Below are positions 12,510 through 24,987 of a stretch of 64,000 nucleotides of DNA, piece after piece (positions within the stretch are counted from its first letter, which is position 1; each line of letters opens with the position of its first letter). Under the pieces are notes generated by a model that was given only the letters and a program-made list of their open reading frames with translations, had not been told where the DNA came from and did no database searches. A program made the translations under genes and the position numbers. Source of the stretch: Astrocystis sublimbata (Eukaryota > Ascomycota > Sordariomycetes > Xylariales > Xylariaceae); contig JAJNNY010000020.1 in assembly GCA_022453515.1 (NCBI GenBank), forward strand, positions 124,001-188,000, written 5' to 3'.

Positions 12510-14743
12510 ATGGCCAGCCAAATGCAGTTTGCATACCGGACCCAGAAGGAGATCGGCGTCACCGACGCTGTGCCTGTCTATCTGCCACTCCCTGGGTTCG
12601 TCAAGCCCGAAGGGAACTTGCGGTGCTGCGTGTACTCCCCCTGCGGCCGCTACCTCTCCTGGGTCTCCAACGAGCAGGTCAGCATCGTCGACGCCTCCGT
12701 CGGCCACGTCCTCACCACCATCGTTGCGCCCAACGTCTACGACGTCGCTTTCTCCCCGCGCGGAACCTATGTGAGCACGTGGGAACGGCCCGCCAAAGAT
12801 GAGAATGGTGACGCCACCAAGAACCTGAAGATCTGGCGCACAGTCGACGACGCCGTCGACGGTGCTGAGAAGCAGCCAATCGGCCGCTTCGTCCAGAAGT
12901 CCCAGACCGGCTGGAACCTGCAGTACACCTCTGACGAGAAGTACTGTGCCCGTATCGTCACCAACGAGGTTCAGTTCTATGCCAGCGACGACCTCACCAC
13001 TGTCTGGAACAAGCTGCGAGTCGAAGGGGTTGCTGACTTTGCCGTCGCGCCCGGTCAAAGCTACAACGTCGCCGTCTTTGTCCCCGAGCGCAAGGTGTGT
13101 AAACTTTGTCCTTAACAACACCACCCCTCTTCGCTGTTGTAATTCTCAACGACGGCAGTGCTGATATTCCCCAAATTTAGGGCCAACCTGCGACCGTCAA
13201 AGTGTTCAATGTTCCGCAGTTCAACTCGCCCATATCACAGAAGACGTTCTTCAAGGGCGACAAGGTCCAGCTGAAGTGGAACAGCCTGGGGACGAGCCTC
13301 ATCGTGCTGGCACAGACCGAGGTCGACAAGACGAACAAGAGCTACTACGGCGAGACGACGCTGTATCTCCTGAGCGCCAATGGCTCGCTCGACGCTCGCA
13401 TCACTCTCGACAAGGAGGGGCCCATTCACGACGTGTCATGGTCGCCAACCGGCAAAGAGTTTGGTGTCATCTACGGGTATATGCCTGCCAAGACCACCAT
13501 CTTCAACCACCGAGCTGTTGCGTCGCATTCCTTCCCGTTGGGCCCTCGCAACACGCTGATTTTCTCCCCCACGGGCCGGTTCGCACTGGTGGCTGGGTTC
13601 GGTAACCTGGCGGGGCAGATCGATGTGTACGACCTGGAGAAAGACTACAAGAAGGTCTGCACTATCGAAAGCGGCAACCCCAGTGTGTGCCAATGGAGTC
13701 CCGACAGTCGCTTCATCATGACGGCCACCACCTCGCCTCGATTGCGTGTTGATAACGGCGTCAAGCTCTGGCACGTCGGTGGTGGCATCATGTATCATGA
13801 GGACATGGTTGAACTATATAACGTATCGTGGAGACCATGCCCGGTTGAGAACTTGCCCCGTGCTGACCCGTTGCACCCGCTGCCCACCCCTCACGAATCC
13901 GCGCTCAAGTATCTGGGCACTGTGAAGACCCCGTCCAAACCCGTTGGCGCCTACAGGCCACCTGGAGCGCGTGGCATGTCGACGCCCCTGCACTTCCGTC
14001 GCGAGGACGAGGGCGGTGCCGCCCATGTGATGAGCCATGGTGCTGCTAACATCGGACCCAATGGTTTTGGAAGGGCACGTCGCCAAGTCCCCGGTGCCGA
14101 CCTGCTCGAATCTGGTGCTCGCGCTGTTCCTGGCGCTGCCCCTGCGCAGGTACCTGGAGCAGCTGGAGACGAGGGCTTGTCCAAGACAGCCTTAAAGAAC
14201 AAGAAGAAGCGCAACAACAAGAAAACCAAGGAAGGAGAAGAAGGTACTAACGGTGCTAACGGCGCTGGTGGATTGGCCCCTCCCACTCATGAGCACGGTC
14301 CACACTCTGGAAACGAGGGACGAAGCCCTGAGCGTCGCGGCAACCACCAGAACCACCAGAACCACCAGAGGAATCACACCCGCAGTCGCTCGCGACACGC
14401 CGCCCATGGGGGTAACAACCCCGGGCGCACCCGCAGCAACACCCACAACCTGAATCAGAACGGCTACGGTTCCCCGGGCCCTGCCCACCAGATCAACACG
14501 CAACAGCAGCAGCAGCAGCAGCAGTCGCCAGCTGTGGCTGACGCGCTTCTCTCGCCCGGCAACCAGAACCCAGCTTCCAAGAAACTGCGCGGGCTGCAGA
14601 AGAAGATACGGGCCATCGAAGACCTCGAGATGCGCCTCGCTAGCGGCGAGAAGCTCGAGGATACCCAGATGAAGAAGATCGCTACCAAGGCTACGGTGCT
14701 TAAGGAGCTCGACGGCATTGAGAAGGATCCGCATGCTGGGTGA
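12510..14743 (+). CDS. Eukaryotic translation initiation factor 2A (eIF2A)
   Basis: Two exons, 12510-13094 and 13181-14743, with an 86-nt intron (GTGTGT..TTTAG), give 715 residues. The N-terminal two thirds form a WD-type beta-propeller: the sequences RCCVYSPCGRYLSWV, WSPTGKEFGVIYGYMP, TLIFSPTGRFALVAGFGNL and QWSPDSRFIMTATTSPRLR are characteristic of eIF2A. A basic, low-complexity linker follows at about 460-640, with NHQ repeats, an eight-glutamine run and a KNKKKRNNKK patch. The C-terminus (KLRGLQKKIRAIEDLE) is the conserved helical tail that binds ribosome-associated partners in the family. The family delivers initiator Met-tRNA to the 40S subunit in a GTP-independent, non-canonical way and acts in the cytosol. 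The length is greater than the yeast protein because of the linker. The start sits in a good context (agtcATGg). Confidence 0.95.
14501..14524 (+). repeat. CAA/CAG run encoding eight glutamines
   Basis: One CAA followed by seven CAG codons in the eIF2A linker. A nearly pure CAG tract is prone to length change between isolates. Confidence 0.9.
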
Positions 14744-16599
14744 TTTGCATGATTGCGCAATGCAGATGCGATGCGATGGAGGAGGATTCATTCACCCGCC
14801 CAAGTCTGCCACCTACAATCTACCTACTTACTTCGAAAAGTATATGCGTATATGGATTCTACAGCACTGAACCTATGGGTCCGTATTGGACATGCATGGG
14901 CTTGGATCTCTTGCTATGCTATCAAACAATAGCGAGTGGCTTTTGTGGTGTGAGGGGGCGTGGGTAGGTGGGTAGCGATGTATGGAAAAAGATAGAAAAA
15001 AAAAGATAACCGGTAGCGTAGAAAAAGCTTCAAATTCTAGAGTTACTTATTTCAACCACCTACTATCTTGCGCTGCACGCACGTACTATGACTAGCATAT
15101 GCAATAGAGTAAATGTAGATATTGGAATGTCTGATGTTTTGTGATGTTGGCTTTATTAGAGCTAACTGAGTTGGTGATGTAGGGCCTATTACGAAACACG
15201 GAAGGTGAGTGAGTGAGTGTGTTGAGGGTTTAGACCCTCCGGCTGTAGGGTGCATGTTTGTTGTTGTTATTGGTTGTATATAACTTCCCTCCTCTGTGTC
15301 AACTTGTAACTTGTATGATACGTAGCGCAATTTGCGAGCTGCATTCTTTGACGCATGCATGGTCCTTTGTCGCAGCTCTAGAACAGCTACCTAGCTGTAC
15401 ATACCTAGTCACGTATTATCGAAAGGGTCAACCAAGTGGCGTCCCTGCATGCCTGCCTGCCTACCTCCTCATCGGTTCCGAGATTTGCTCACGAGGAAGG
15501 ATGGCGGCGCATGTTTACGGTAGAGGTAAGGTAGACAGACTACCAATAGAACGACACGCACGAGTTGCTCTCCAACTCAACTAACTCGGTGCTGTATGTG
15601 GAATATGTGTTACTTGAGATCAACAAGAAAATCTTATCCTGGTTTTAAGCCCTGGCCGGCTCACCGTTTCCACCGTGCTATGGATCACAGGAAATGTCGG
15701 AGGAACTGAATTGTCGCAAAACTGGTGAACGAACAGCTAGTATGTGTTGCGGAAGTCTAAGATCTGGAGCGCTGTATAGCGCCGTATAAGATGAAATGAA
15801 TCAATCGCCTCATGAGTCTTATTTCCATACACACTACGTGGAGATCGTGCATTCCCAAGACATTAATGACAAAAACGCTCATACGCGGGATCATAAGCCA
15901 GACACTGCCGAGAGAGGGTGGCAGCAAAGAATCAAAGATATTCATAAGTCAGGGCGGGGTGTTCTTAAGGACAGCTCAAGAAAGGCTGGGAGGTGAGACA
16001 AACACGAGTGAGTGACACACATCGCAATTTACTGATCCTTCATGGGTACGTAACGAACAGTACCTGACTGGTCAAAAGCGTTTAAGTCCTACAAGCAAAG
16101 TCCTGCATGAGATTATCGGCTGGATCCTCATGGACACAGACATAGCCGTTGGTCCCGTCGCATCTGAGTTGTTGTTGGTGTCAGCAAGTGTTGGTTGGGG
16201 CCTATGCATAAATCGCTATTGGTCGCCGGCTTTTCCAGTGCCGACCGACGTAGCATCAGCATGTTTAGCAGGCGCCTACTCAGTCAAGCTCACCCGAAAT
16301 ATTTTATGAAGGTGTTCTTAGATTGCTATGTTCAAGTCTGAGTCTTGCCCAATGAAGAGCTTCAAGATGATACTTTATGAGTATTCTGAATACATGAGTC
16401 GGTTTGCCCTACTTACTATCTAGAAATGGAGCTCGTCACATCTTCATCATGGGCCTTGGCAATGCAAATTCCGAAGTCGAACTAACTTCAACTAAGGCGT
16501 CAATCGCCAGTGAAGAGTCAAGCGTCGGATGTCCCCGAACAATGTTCAATTGCTAGCATAAAGTTCTTGTCAAAAGTGAATAATGACTTATAGCGCTCG
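14744..16599. other. Intergenic spacer
   Basis: Holds the presumed 3' ends of eIF2A and of the nitrilase gene, which face each other. A-rich runs near 14985-15005 and short TGCC/TGCA-type repeats near 15447-15465 are seen. No gene is supported. Confidence 0.6.
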
Positions 16600-17685
16600 C
16601 TATTCATCGGCCGCAGCCGCCCTCTCCGCCACGGGATTCTTCGCTCTCTTATCAACACCCAGCCAAAGTAGATCCGGCCGACTATAGTGCCCTACCACGT
16701 CAATCATATGTCGCGTCGGCACGATCATGTTCAAGTCCAGATCGGCATACACGATTCCTTCATGCGTAGTATTGCCACCATCCAGCGGCGCCGTCAACCT
16801 CCTCCCATCCGGCCCAATGACACAACTCTGCCCGCCACCCGGCGTGTTAAAAGCAAAGCTCTCTTTCGTCTGCAGCTTATCGATGCCTTTCTCCGAGAGC
16901 ACGCCCGTGCAATGCAAGACGAATTTCCCGCCTTCCACAGCATACGTCTGCGAAAGCCCCAGACATCCCTCGGCCGACAGGGCCCAGTGGCTCGGGTCCT
17001 CGGCGCCGCCGTGGCTGTACAGCGGCGGCCACATGGAGATGTGCACGGCCTCGCCCTGCGCGTAGGTGTGGTATTTAAGCAGCGGCTGCGTGTGCTCCCA
17101 GCAGGCGAGGGTGCCGACCTTGACCTTTCCCGTCGCGCTGCCGAAGTCGAGCTCCACGACGTTGTTGAGGTCCGGCCCGGACCCGTCGCCGAACACGGTC
17201 CTCTCCACGTGCGTCGGCTTGATCTTGCGCCGCTTCAGCACGAGCTCGCCCTGGGGCGAGATGATGGCTTGGGAAATGTACAGGCTGTCGGTTGGGGTGC
17301 GCTCTGCGAAGCCGAAGACGACGGCTATTGAAGAGGCAAGCGCCGCGTCGCGGATGCGATCCATCTCTGCCGAGTCGACGGATAGCGCGTTTAACGTGTA
17401 CTGCGTTACCATGGGGGGGTCGACGGTGCGGCCCCTGATTGGCGTGATAGTCTGGTCAGCATAGCTGGGTACCTAGGTAAGTAATTGGAAAGTGGGCAAA
17501 GGGAAGCCTCACCACAGCCATGTGGGATAGCCCGTGATCCAGACCTCGGGGAAAGCTATCAATTGCGCACCGCCGCCTGCTGTTTCTTCGATCAATGCCA
17601 CCATCTTGGCGACGGCGGCATTGAGATCGAGCCATTGCGGCTCGGCTTGGGTGACCGCCACGCGAAGAAGTTTAGGGTTATCCAT
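16600..17685 (-). CDS. Nitrilase (carbon-nitrogen hydrolase family)
   Basis: Exons 17513-17685 and 16600-17434, with a 78-nt intron, give 335 residues, the usual nitrilase length. The catalytic triad is visible: Glu47 in [10 protein letters not shown], Lys130 in [11 protein letters not shown] and Cys169 in GTLACWEH. The [11 protein letters not shown] stretch follows, as in aliphatic or arylaceto-nitrilases. Such enzymes convert nitriles to carboxylic acids and ammonia in the cytosol; the substrate here cannot be told. The acceptor CAATCAG at 17435 was chosen because it gives the family-like join TWLW-GRTVDPP. An acceptor further upstream (ending at about base 17462) would also stay in frame. 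The start is the ATG at 17685, since the longer frame begins with TTG. The gene may belong with the oxygenase and PKS further right, but that is inference. Confidence 0.9.
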
Positions 17686-18287
17686 TCTGGGCTGCTTGCT
17701 CAACAGTACTAGCTAGCTTTAATAAATTGGTGAAATGAGAAATAAATACGTGACGAAACCCCACGTCTGCTGACCTCGAGATTAAAAAGAAGAGGTTTAA
17801 GATCTGGTATTTGTAGTGTGAAGGCTAGAGCAGGGAGTATTTAACCCCTCTCGCTCTGACAAGGCTTCGCTGGGAGGTACCCTGCTTATTTATTCATCGA
17901 TGGGATGTGGCTGCATGCCGACGTTACACCGACATCCACTCCTATTGGTTTGATGTATTGGCATGTCGGAATTGCCGGATGCTGTAATACTACCTTCATC
18001 TGGCTCCTTTGTTCTCAGCGGAATGGCAATGACTAAACAAGATAAACACTTTGCTGTCGGAACTATGTACATAGTGTAGCCGTATTGCACCACTAATTTT
18101 CCGCTCTTTAAACAATGAATACACTGCAGTTGCAAAATTCAACTCATCATTAAGATTATTAGGAGGATGGTGTTTACAAGTAACTGCATATATCAGGCTG
18201 AAAACCAGCGCAATAGGGAAATATCAGTGATACGCATCACACCATTCTATCTCCAGTGCTAACACCATCAGCTATTTTGCCCCCATG
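17686..18287. other. Spacer between two minus-strand genes
   Basis: Contains the presumed nitrilase promoter and the 3' end of the next membrane-protein gene. I see no further gene and no confident regulatory motif. Confidence 0.55.
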
Positions 18288-19603
18288 TTAATGTCCCAAC
18301 CCTTCTAAAGGCGAGGCAGGATACTTCGTGCGATGTTCAAAGGTGTCCCTGCTAACTAATGGGATAGCTCCTCCCGTCTCATACCCGCTTGCCGATACTC
18401 TGTTATAATTGCTACCAGACAAGTCCTGCAAGGCGGAACCCTTGGTGCTCTTGCGGTTTCTGGCCCAGAATCTGCGGGTGAGTAGGGGATAGATCATGGG
18501 TGCCTGTCCTGCGAATGTCGCGACAAATAGCTCCCTGCCTGTCCAGAGAGCGGAGACAGCTTCGGTTTGTACCTGTACAATATTAGCGATATGACCTAAG
18601 GTTAGACACGAATGAAGCGTTTGGGTACGCACATTGAAGATGAATGCGTATCGCAATATTGCGAACGCGATACTCAGCAGACCTCCGCTGAAGAGGACCA
18701 ACAGGCCTAATTTCTTGAGTATAGGCAGCTGGATGGATATCACAGTCTGGCGAAATCAATATTCTGTTAGTGATTTGACATGATATAACACTATCAAGAA
18801 TGAGAGGGGGTGTATATACCGGGATTGGCAGCAACAGGATGCACAAATCAGTCAGTAGATTCAGACTAAGCACAACGGTGAAAACCACCGTGGTCTGCGG
18901 CACGCAATTCTCTACCGCGCACGTCCAACGGGTCAGCATACCCGCGAATTCATCATTGAGTCTTCAGAGTCGTCGGCTCACTCACTGCCAGGGTCAGGAT
19001 ACACCTGCCAGAGTTTCTCCAAAGGCACACAATACAACGCGATGGTCAGGACGGCGGCGACAAACGCAGTACCCAGAAGACCCATCATAGGAATGATCAG
19101 CTTCTGGACGCGCAGCCCGTTCAGCACGCGCTGGTAGTAGAACAGCTGGTTCAGCTTGATGAGCCAGATGTTGAAGACGTAGCCGACGAAGCCGGCCAGG
19201 AACAGCTGCGAGCCGAAAGCCCATATTGGACGCTCGGAGACGGGTAAGTCCTGCCGTTGCTCCGGGGTTAGGAGGGAGGTGTGTCGGCCCTGTGCAACAA
19301 CTGTGAACTTGTACCCGACTACGGCTAGGACTGTCCATAGACCCTATGTAGTTATCACTGTGAGTTAGTCCTGTCTTAACAAACAAACAAACAGCCTTGT
19401 GAAGGCGGACTCAATGAATGATACCGTGAATGCTGACTATGACAGGGGATCTTACGTACAAGTACTACGACCACCAGATAATCATCCGCCCGGAAGCCCC
19501 TCCAGCCCACCTGGCGGTGGCGGGTGAAGATGCGGGCCAGGATAAACGTGGCTGCGATGCCATATTCCACAAACGTCTCGACGATCACAAGTTCTGGCCC
19601 CAT
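18288..19603 (-). CDS. Fungal rhodopsin-domain integral membrane protein
   Basis: Five exons (19460-19603, 18986-19343, 18820-18911, 18633-18746, 18288-18572) join in phase to 330 residues. Donors are GTACGT, GTGAGT, GTATAT and GTGCGT. Hydrophobic helices occur throughout, with a short basic cytosolic tail after about residue 270. The signatures DDYLVVVVL in the first loop, KLNQLFYYQRV, VYPDPGKNC and LNLLTDLCILLLPIP are those of the large fungal rhodopsin/SAT4-type membrane protein family, several members of which sit beside secondary-metabolite or secretion genes. The ligand and role are unknown. The conserved cysteine after PDPG and the LTD..LLLPIP helix are split by the second and third introns exactly where expected, which supports the model. 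Confidence 0.85.
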
Positions 19604-20700
19604 GAAGAAAGAAAAGAGGCTAGGTCATTGGATGGGAAAAGAAAGGCTGGAAGAACTTGTCAAGTAATCAGTCAGTATTACTTGACGATACGGCGTTTTG
19701 GGATGTTAGTTTTTCTTGGCGGGATCTCTGCGCGGAAGTCCTGGGAGACAGCCATTAATAATGATTCGAAGATCTGCTTGTCCGTTAGTTGTAATGCAGA
19801 GTGTGAAGTGGCGGGCACGTAGGACTTATTTACAAAAGACCCTAATTGTGGATTGGGGTTACATTGCATTTGTTCGGACCCGTTTGGTCAGCGTTCGGTA
19901 TAATTATCTACCAATTAAGAAGAACCTAAGACGAAGGAACGCCTTGGTGTAAGCTGTACCGATGCTCTGAAATGAGTGGCACGACCGGTGTGATTGGATG
20001 TCAGGAAGCTGTCGTATCATACAGGTATTTCAGGTATGTCATCGAATACTACACACTTTCCTCTCACCTGCATGGTACTTCAAGGGATGCTCGGCCCCGG
20101 TCTCATCAATTGCCGGTGTGTGAATCCTCCTTGCTTGCTGGATTCTATGAATACTACATCGTGGAAGGAGATATCAGAATGCTTGTCAATAACAATATAG
20201 CGCAGCTTGGCTACTCGTTGATCATCAGCATCAGCGAGCGTGGAACGGCGGCGATGAGTTTCACATAGGTGCATAACGAAGTATAATTTTTTGTAGCGAT
20301 AGCTATTGCACTAAGTCAGCGCCATACAGACGCAGTCAGCCCGGTGAGCCGTTCGAAATCCTTCACGGTGGAGGTACGGAATAATCTTACTTTTCATAAC
20401 ACCTAATAGCCAAGAAAAGCCCTGAAGAATAATTATGGTCGTAAGCACGGCAACGCAATGATATCCTCAGATGACCCGTGCTGTCTCTTGATCAGTTAGT
20501 TCACAATGTTGAGGAACTTGGGTTTAAGCCTTTTCAGCAGGTTACAGGTTTTCGAACGTGAAATCCACCGCCTCCTTTTTTCTCTCATCCCCACCCAGCG
20601 ACTTTTCTTTTCACTGCCCACCTCGTTAATGGGACAGAAGACTTGGGAGTTAATGGTTGGTCGGTACGTACTGAAAGAAAACAACATCAACGTTGGTCGT
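19604..20700. other. Intergenic spacer left of solo LTR copy 2
   Basis: About 1.1 kb with only short, unconvincing open frames. The target-site duplication of the LTR (gtcgt, 20696-20700) closes the region. Confidence 0.55.
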
Positions 20701-20908
20701 TGTCAGGTGCTACGGTAGCATGAGCCTCACTGGGACCCATTAGATCCTTGGCAAGAGGGCATTAGGGTGCCAGAATCGTGTATATAGGGACTGGGCGACT
20801 CCAGGGACTTGAGGGAGCCCAGACTAGAATCAACACCTAGCCCCTACTATTCTACTTGACTACGTGACTACTGCTAGATTCCTTCACTCTGTGCAAAACC
20901 ACGTTATA
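20701..20908 (+). mobile_element. Solo LTR, copy 2
   Basis: This 208-bp element starts TGTCAGGTGC and is flanked by a perfect 5-bp target-site duplication, gtcgt, at 20696-20700 and 20909-20913. It carries the same blocks as copies 1 and 3: GGTAGCATGAGCCTCAC, a TATATA-type box at 20781-20786 followed by GGGACTGGGCGACT, GAGGGAGCCCAG, and CTACTATTCTACTTGACTACGTG. The right end reads cacgttata rather than cacctgaca, so the end has mutated since insertion. No retrotransposon coding sequence remains nearby. It lies 981 bases upstream of the FAD monooxygenase start, in the same orientation. Confidence 0.88.
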
Positions 20909-21889
20909 GTCGTTCACCGAGACCCTTAACACTAACTGGCATCGTCGCAGTTGATGGCCGCCACTAACTACTGACGCGACATAGCATCGCCATCGAGACA
21001 TAAGCAGACTACATCTGCGCCTTCATCGGTCGGTACCAGAACTCGCTGTCAATCCACTGCATGGCGCCGAAAGGGATGGTTTACGATGACTTCGCAGTCC
21101 ATGTGGCCCAATCCATGGAATCGGCAGTGTGGACGGTCGAGGGCCGGAAAGTCGCATAACAACTAGTGGCCCGGGAGCCGGCTGCATTATCCTGAGGCTA
21201 TCCGGGAACTGCGCTGGGATGACGGGAGGTGCGGCATGCTGGTAACCTTACCGTTTCGACTGGATAGGTGGCGGGATCCCGCAGACTCGGTGGAATCTTG
21301 CGGCTGATTTGGCTTGTCATATCCGCCTGAAGGATTCAGGGGGGCGGTCGATGGAAGCGGGATCAGCGGATGGACAAGAGCGGCAGTTGCATCAGCAGCC
21401 AAAGCTTCAAGGAAAGCAGTGTGAAGGAAATATACCTAGGTAGGGAGGCTCATTCCTCAAGAATGCATGTATGTAAGTTGTATTAATGATCAGAAGGAAT
21501 ACAGAAGTCATGGAAGTGCGTCGCCAGTTATGTATAGATGCACCTACTTCTTAATTGGCAGTTAGTCGACCGAAAAGACTCCAACACCAAGCTATGAGGG
21601 GATCTTGTATACTCCAATTGTTACCAACAGTGTGATTGATTATTCTAGAGCTCTTCGATTTAGCCTATGCTGACGTCACGCATCCCCCTCATTTGAACAC
21701 CTTGCTTAACAAGAATATTTAGACGCCAATACGCGCAGAGTTTTGAATCATTGGGCGACAACAGAAAAAGTTGAAGTTTCATACTGGGTAACATTTGTTG
21801 GGAAATACTTGCGATTTCGATTCCTTGCGGTTCACTCTCGATCACTTATCATCCCTCGAAAGACAGAAAGAAAGCTGGCACCGGTCACA
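20909..21889. other. Spacer upstream of the FAD monooxygenase
   Basis: A stretch at about 21032-21160 reads on the plus strand as protein-like sequence (GRYQNSLSIHCMAPKG, VYDDFAVHVAQSMESAVW) before a TAA, with no start or splice context, so it may be a gene remnant. The rest is non-coding. The 5' leader of the monooxygenase lies at the right end. Confidence 0.4.
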
Positions 21890-23327
21890 ATGGCAAGGGC
21901 GTCGGCAGTCCAGCCGCAGGAGATCCAACATGACACCGCCGCCGAAAAAACGACGAAGAAGAAGAAGCTGCATTTCGTAATAGTGAGTCCCATCTCAGCT
22001 CAGCTCCTTTCACTGCACCATCGTGTGTACTCAAGTCGTTTAACTTCACATCCAGGTCGGCGGCTCCCTCGGCGGTCTAGCAGCTGGCATCGCCCTCAAG
22101 GCCCTCGGGTATCGCACCACGATCCTCGAGCGCAATCCGCGACCTCTACTTCAAGACCAAGGAGCAGGTATCGTCGCGGGGGGTGACACCCTCGCATTCT
22201 TCGAGCGCTACAACCGCTGCGATAGAGAGATAGCGGTGACTTCGTATGCGCGACAGTACCTCGACCGCGAGGGCAATATCGTGCATAAAGAGGAAATGGT
22301 GCAGAAAATGACCTCCTGGGACCTGACGTATTATTTGATGAGGGCGAATTACGATGGGATTAAGAGTAAGTATTGCGACGTTCCGGAACCTGGTGAGGGA
22401 CATGGAGAGGCGGTGCATTTGCATGATCGGTGTGTTACGAGTATTCGGGAAGAGGGAGGTGAGGGCGAGAATGGGAAGGGCAAGATCCGCGTATTTTGGA
22501 AAAGCAGTGAAGGCGAAGAAGGCTCTATCCTCGCAGACATCGTCGTCGGCGCTGACGGGCCTTCCTCCACTATTCGAAAACTCGTTCAGCCCAATGTGGA
22601 GCGCAAATACGCAGGCTACTGCGCGCTGCGCGGGACACTTCCCGAAAGCCAAGCAAGCGAAGCCACGAAGAAGACGTGCTGCGAGCGCTTCACATTCTTC
22701 CACGGCCCAGGGGTGCAGATCCTAACGTACCTGATCCCCGGCGAAAACGGGACTGTCGAGCCGGGGAAACGACTGATCAATTTCGTGTATTACACCAACT
22801 TCCCGGAAGGATCGTCGGAGCTGGAGGAGATCATGACGGACGTCAATGGTCGACGACGCGCGATCACGATGCCGCCCGGCAAGACTTCCCCTTTAGCATG
22901 GGAGAAGCAGCGGTCTCTTGCACGCGAAAGACTCCCGCCGCAGTTCGCGGAGATCGTCTGCGGGACGACCAAACCCTTCGTGCAAGCCGTTACAGACGTG
23001 TTAAGTCCCGAACATGAGTACATGGACGGTCGCGTAGTCTTGATCGGAGACGCGTTAGCTGGGTTCCGGCCGCATACCGTGGCGTCCACGTCGCAGGCTG
23101 CTTTTGACGCGATGGTGTTTGCGGATTATGTTGATGGGAAAGTGAGTAGGGAGGAATGGAAACGACAGACGCTGGGTTTCGCGAGATATGTTCAGAAAAG
23201 GGGTGTTGAGATGGGGGAACATAGCCAGTTTATGGAGTTACCGTTGGGAGATCATATTAGAGATAGGAACGTTGCGTCTACGCCAAGGGAGGAGGAGGTG
23301 TGGCCGGAGTGGGCTACGGCGTTTTGA
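21890..23327 (+). CDS. FAD-dependent aromatic-type monooxygenase
   Basis: Exons 21890-21982 and 22056-23327, with a 73-nt intron (GTGAGT..TCCAG), give 454 residues. The Rossmann dinucleotide site is VIVGGSLGGLAAG at about 30-42, with an acidic residue at the end of the second strand (TTILERNPRP). The DG motif is GADGPSS at about 196 and the third FAD motif is GDALAGFRPHT at about 362. This is the group A flavin monooxygenase fold (para-hydroxybenzoate hydroxylase type), and the segment after the last motif resembles 2,6-dihydroxypyridine-type hydroxylases. The reaction would be NAD(P)H-dependent hydroxylation of an aromatic or enol substrate. The intron interrupts the first FAD motif exactly, which fixes the splice. 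A lysine-rich stretch (KKKK) precedes the fold. Its tail faces the type III PKS gene, so PKS tailoring is a reasonable but untested role. Confidence 0.9.
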
Positions 23328-24987
23328 GACTTCGGGCGGCGGTGTGATATCTGTTGCTGGTCGAGGTGGTCCAGATTGGTAGACGGCGTCCTCTTCGTCT
23401 GATCGCGGGAACTTGCCCTTGAATACGTCAGCGTCTCGCATGTCTAGGTAACTAGTAGTCTACAATGACTAACAATAGCTTCATAAAATACCCGTGCATG
23501 TACGAGCAACGTGTCATCGCCCTCATAAAGCTTTCTCGCTAGGCACATTGCGATCAATGTGAGTAAGGCCAAGCAGACGGATCACAATCCCGGATAACGT
23601 CGCAGTAGCGAAATAATTGCCCTTATGTTCGTTCATCTCACCGCTTTTCTATAATGATACACTTAACGAAGAAACCCGCTCGGATGTCGGCTTCAACACA
23701 TTCATTCCAGATGCCCTCATTGAGCTCTAAATGGGCAGCTGTTCAGACGTACGTCCAGATCCTAGTCAAGTTTTCGGACCGATGCCGAACATCCCTCAAA
23801 CTAGAAGATACTTTTATATGTTATTTCCGATGTTCTTAACTTTTTAGTGTGTCCCCCCTCTCGCTCTGTATTCCTTGCTTTTTTGTTGGGGAACAGAAAT
23901 CTATTTTCATCATTTTATCTCTTTTTCCCTTTTGCTTAGATTGTCCAGGATGTTATGTCGATCTCGTCTCTGCTTGCGCATCAGTCCACCGGGTGCTTAT
24001 TCAACACCTACCTAGGTGGCTTCGTCATTCACCGCCATGACAAAGATGTCGTGTTGTATGAGCTGACGCAGGTTTAACAGTAAATGTGATGTGAAGGTAG
24101 AGATATGCATAAACGAGCACGCAGAGGTCAAGATAAGCGAATGATGATAAGATCAAATGATGGGAGGCTTAGTCAGTAGCGTAAGCAGCTCAGGTCTTAT
24201 CGCTGAAAGGCGTGAATTGCAAGATGCAAGTATATTGACTGGGCTGGTAAGTTTAGTAAGCTATTGCCTGCCGGTAAGATAGGGTATAAGGAGCACGTGT
24301 TATTGATTCACGCGAATTCGGCTGCGCCTGTATATCATCCATACTCTGCCTCTTATCTACGACGTTTATATGGATATGGCAATGATTGGCACACGTTTCG
24401 GTGCCGTCCTTGCGGCACAGATGGCACTTAAGTTGTTAACATCAGCTGACGGTCACTGCGGGAGGCATGCTGCGCCGCGGTAACGAACCGATTCGGCACG
24501 GCAAATTCCCTGTCCTGTTCGGACTGTGCCGTCTTACAGGGCTGACAGGGCGGCATAAGAACACGTTTCTTGGCAACTGAGCCCTATGTACATATGCAGA
24601 GACCGTACAAATCTTTCTCTGGGCCATGATTTTAATTGACGATACTGGGCTGGCACATGCGGCGCAAGGCCATGCAGGGATTCCTTTCATCTCACAGCAC
24701 GAGTCGAAGCGAGCTACCTAACTGTGCGGTAGAAGCGATGTTGTGATGAAAAGATGTAGAGTCCAATTCGAAGACGTATATTGATCTACGTCTAGCTTCG
24801 TGAATGCCTTCTGCTAGCTTTCCACGCCAGGGGCGGAAGATTGCCACGGGAATATAGCCTCCCTCATATATCCATGATTAATGATGATCTCTGTTAATCG
24901 CCCAAACGCCGTAGCTTATGCCATCGTTAAGATAAAATAATTCCCACACTGTAGAGGAGCAATGCCAATCAGCCAATTGCATTGCAA
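23328..24987. other. Spacer between two tail-to-tail genes
   Basis: About 1.7 kb between the convergent monooxygenase and type III PKS genes. No coding signal is convincing. A palindromic TACCTAGGT motif occurs at 24009-24017. Confidence 0.55.

Noticed and set aside
12504..13124. Minus-strand open frame of 206 codons
   Set aside because: It is antisense to eIF2A exon 1, and its residue pattern is a mirror of the real gene's codon bias.
14192..14791. Minus-strand open frame of 199 codons with leucine runs
   Set aside because: The leucines are the reverse complement of the CAG glutamine run in eIF2A.
16687..17331. Plus-strand open frame of 214 codons
   Set aside because: It is antisense to the nitrilase, which has a complete catalytic triad.
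17435..17512. Shorter nitrilase intron using a CCAG acceptor near 17462
   Set aside because: It stays in frame but inserts extra residues into the conserved TWLW-x-R-x-VDP stretch. The chosen acceptor gives the family-like join.
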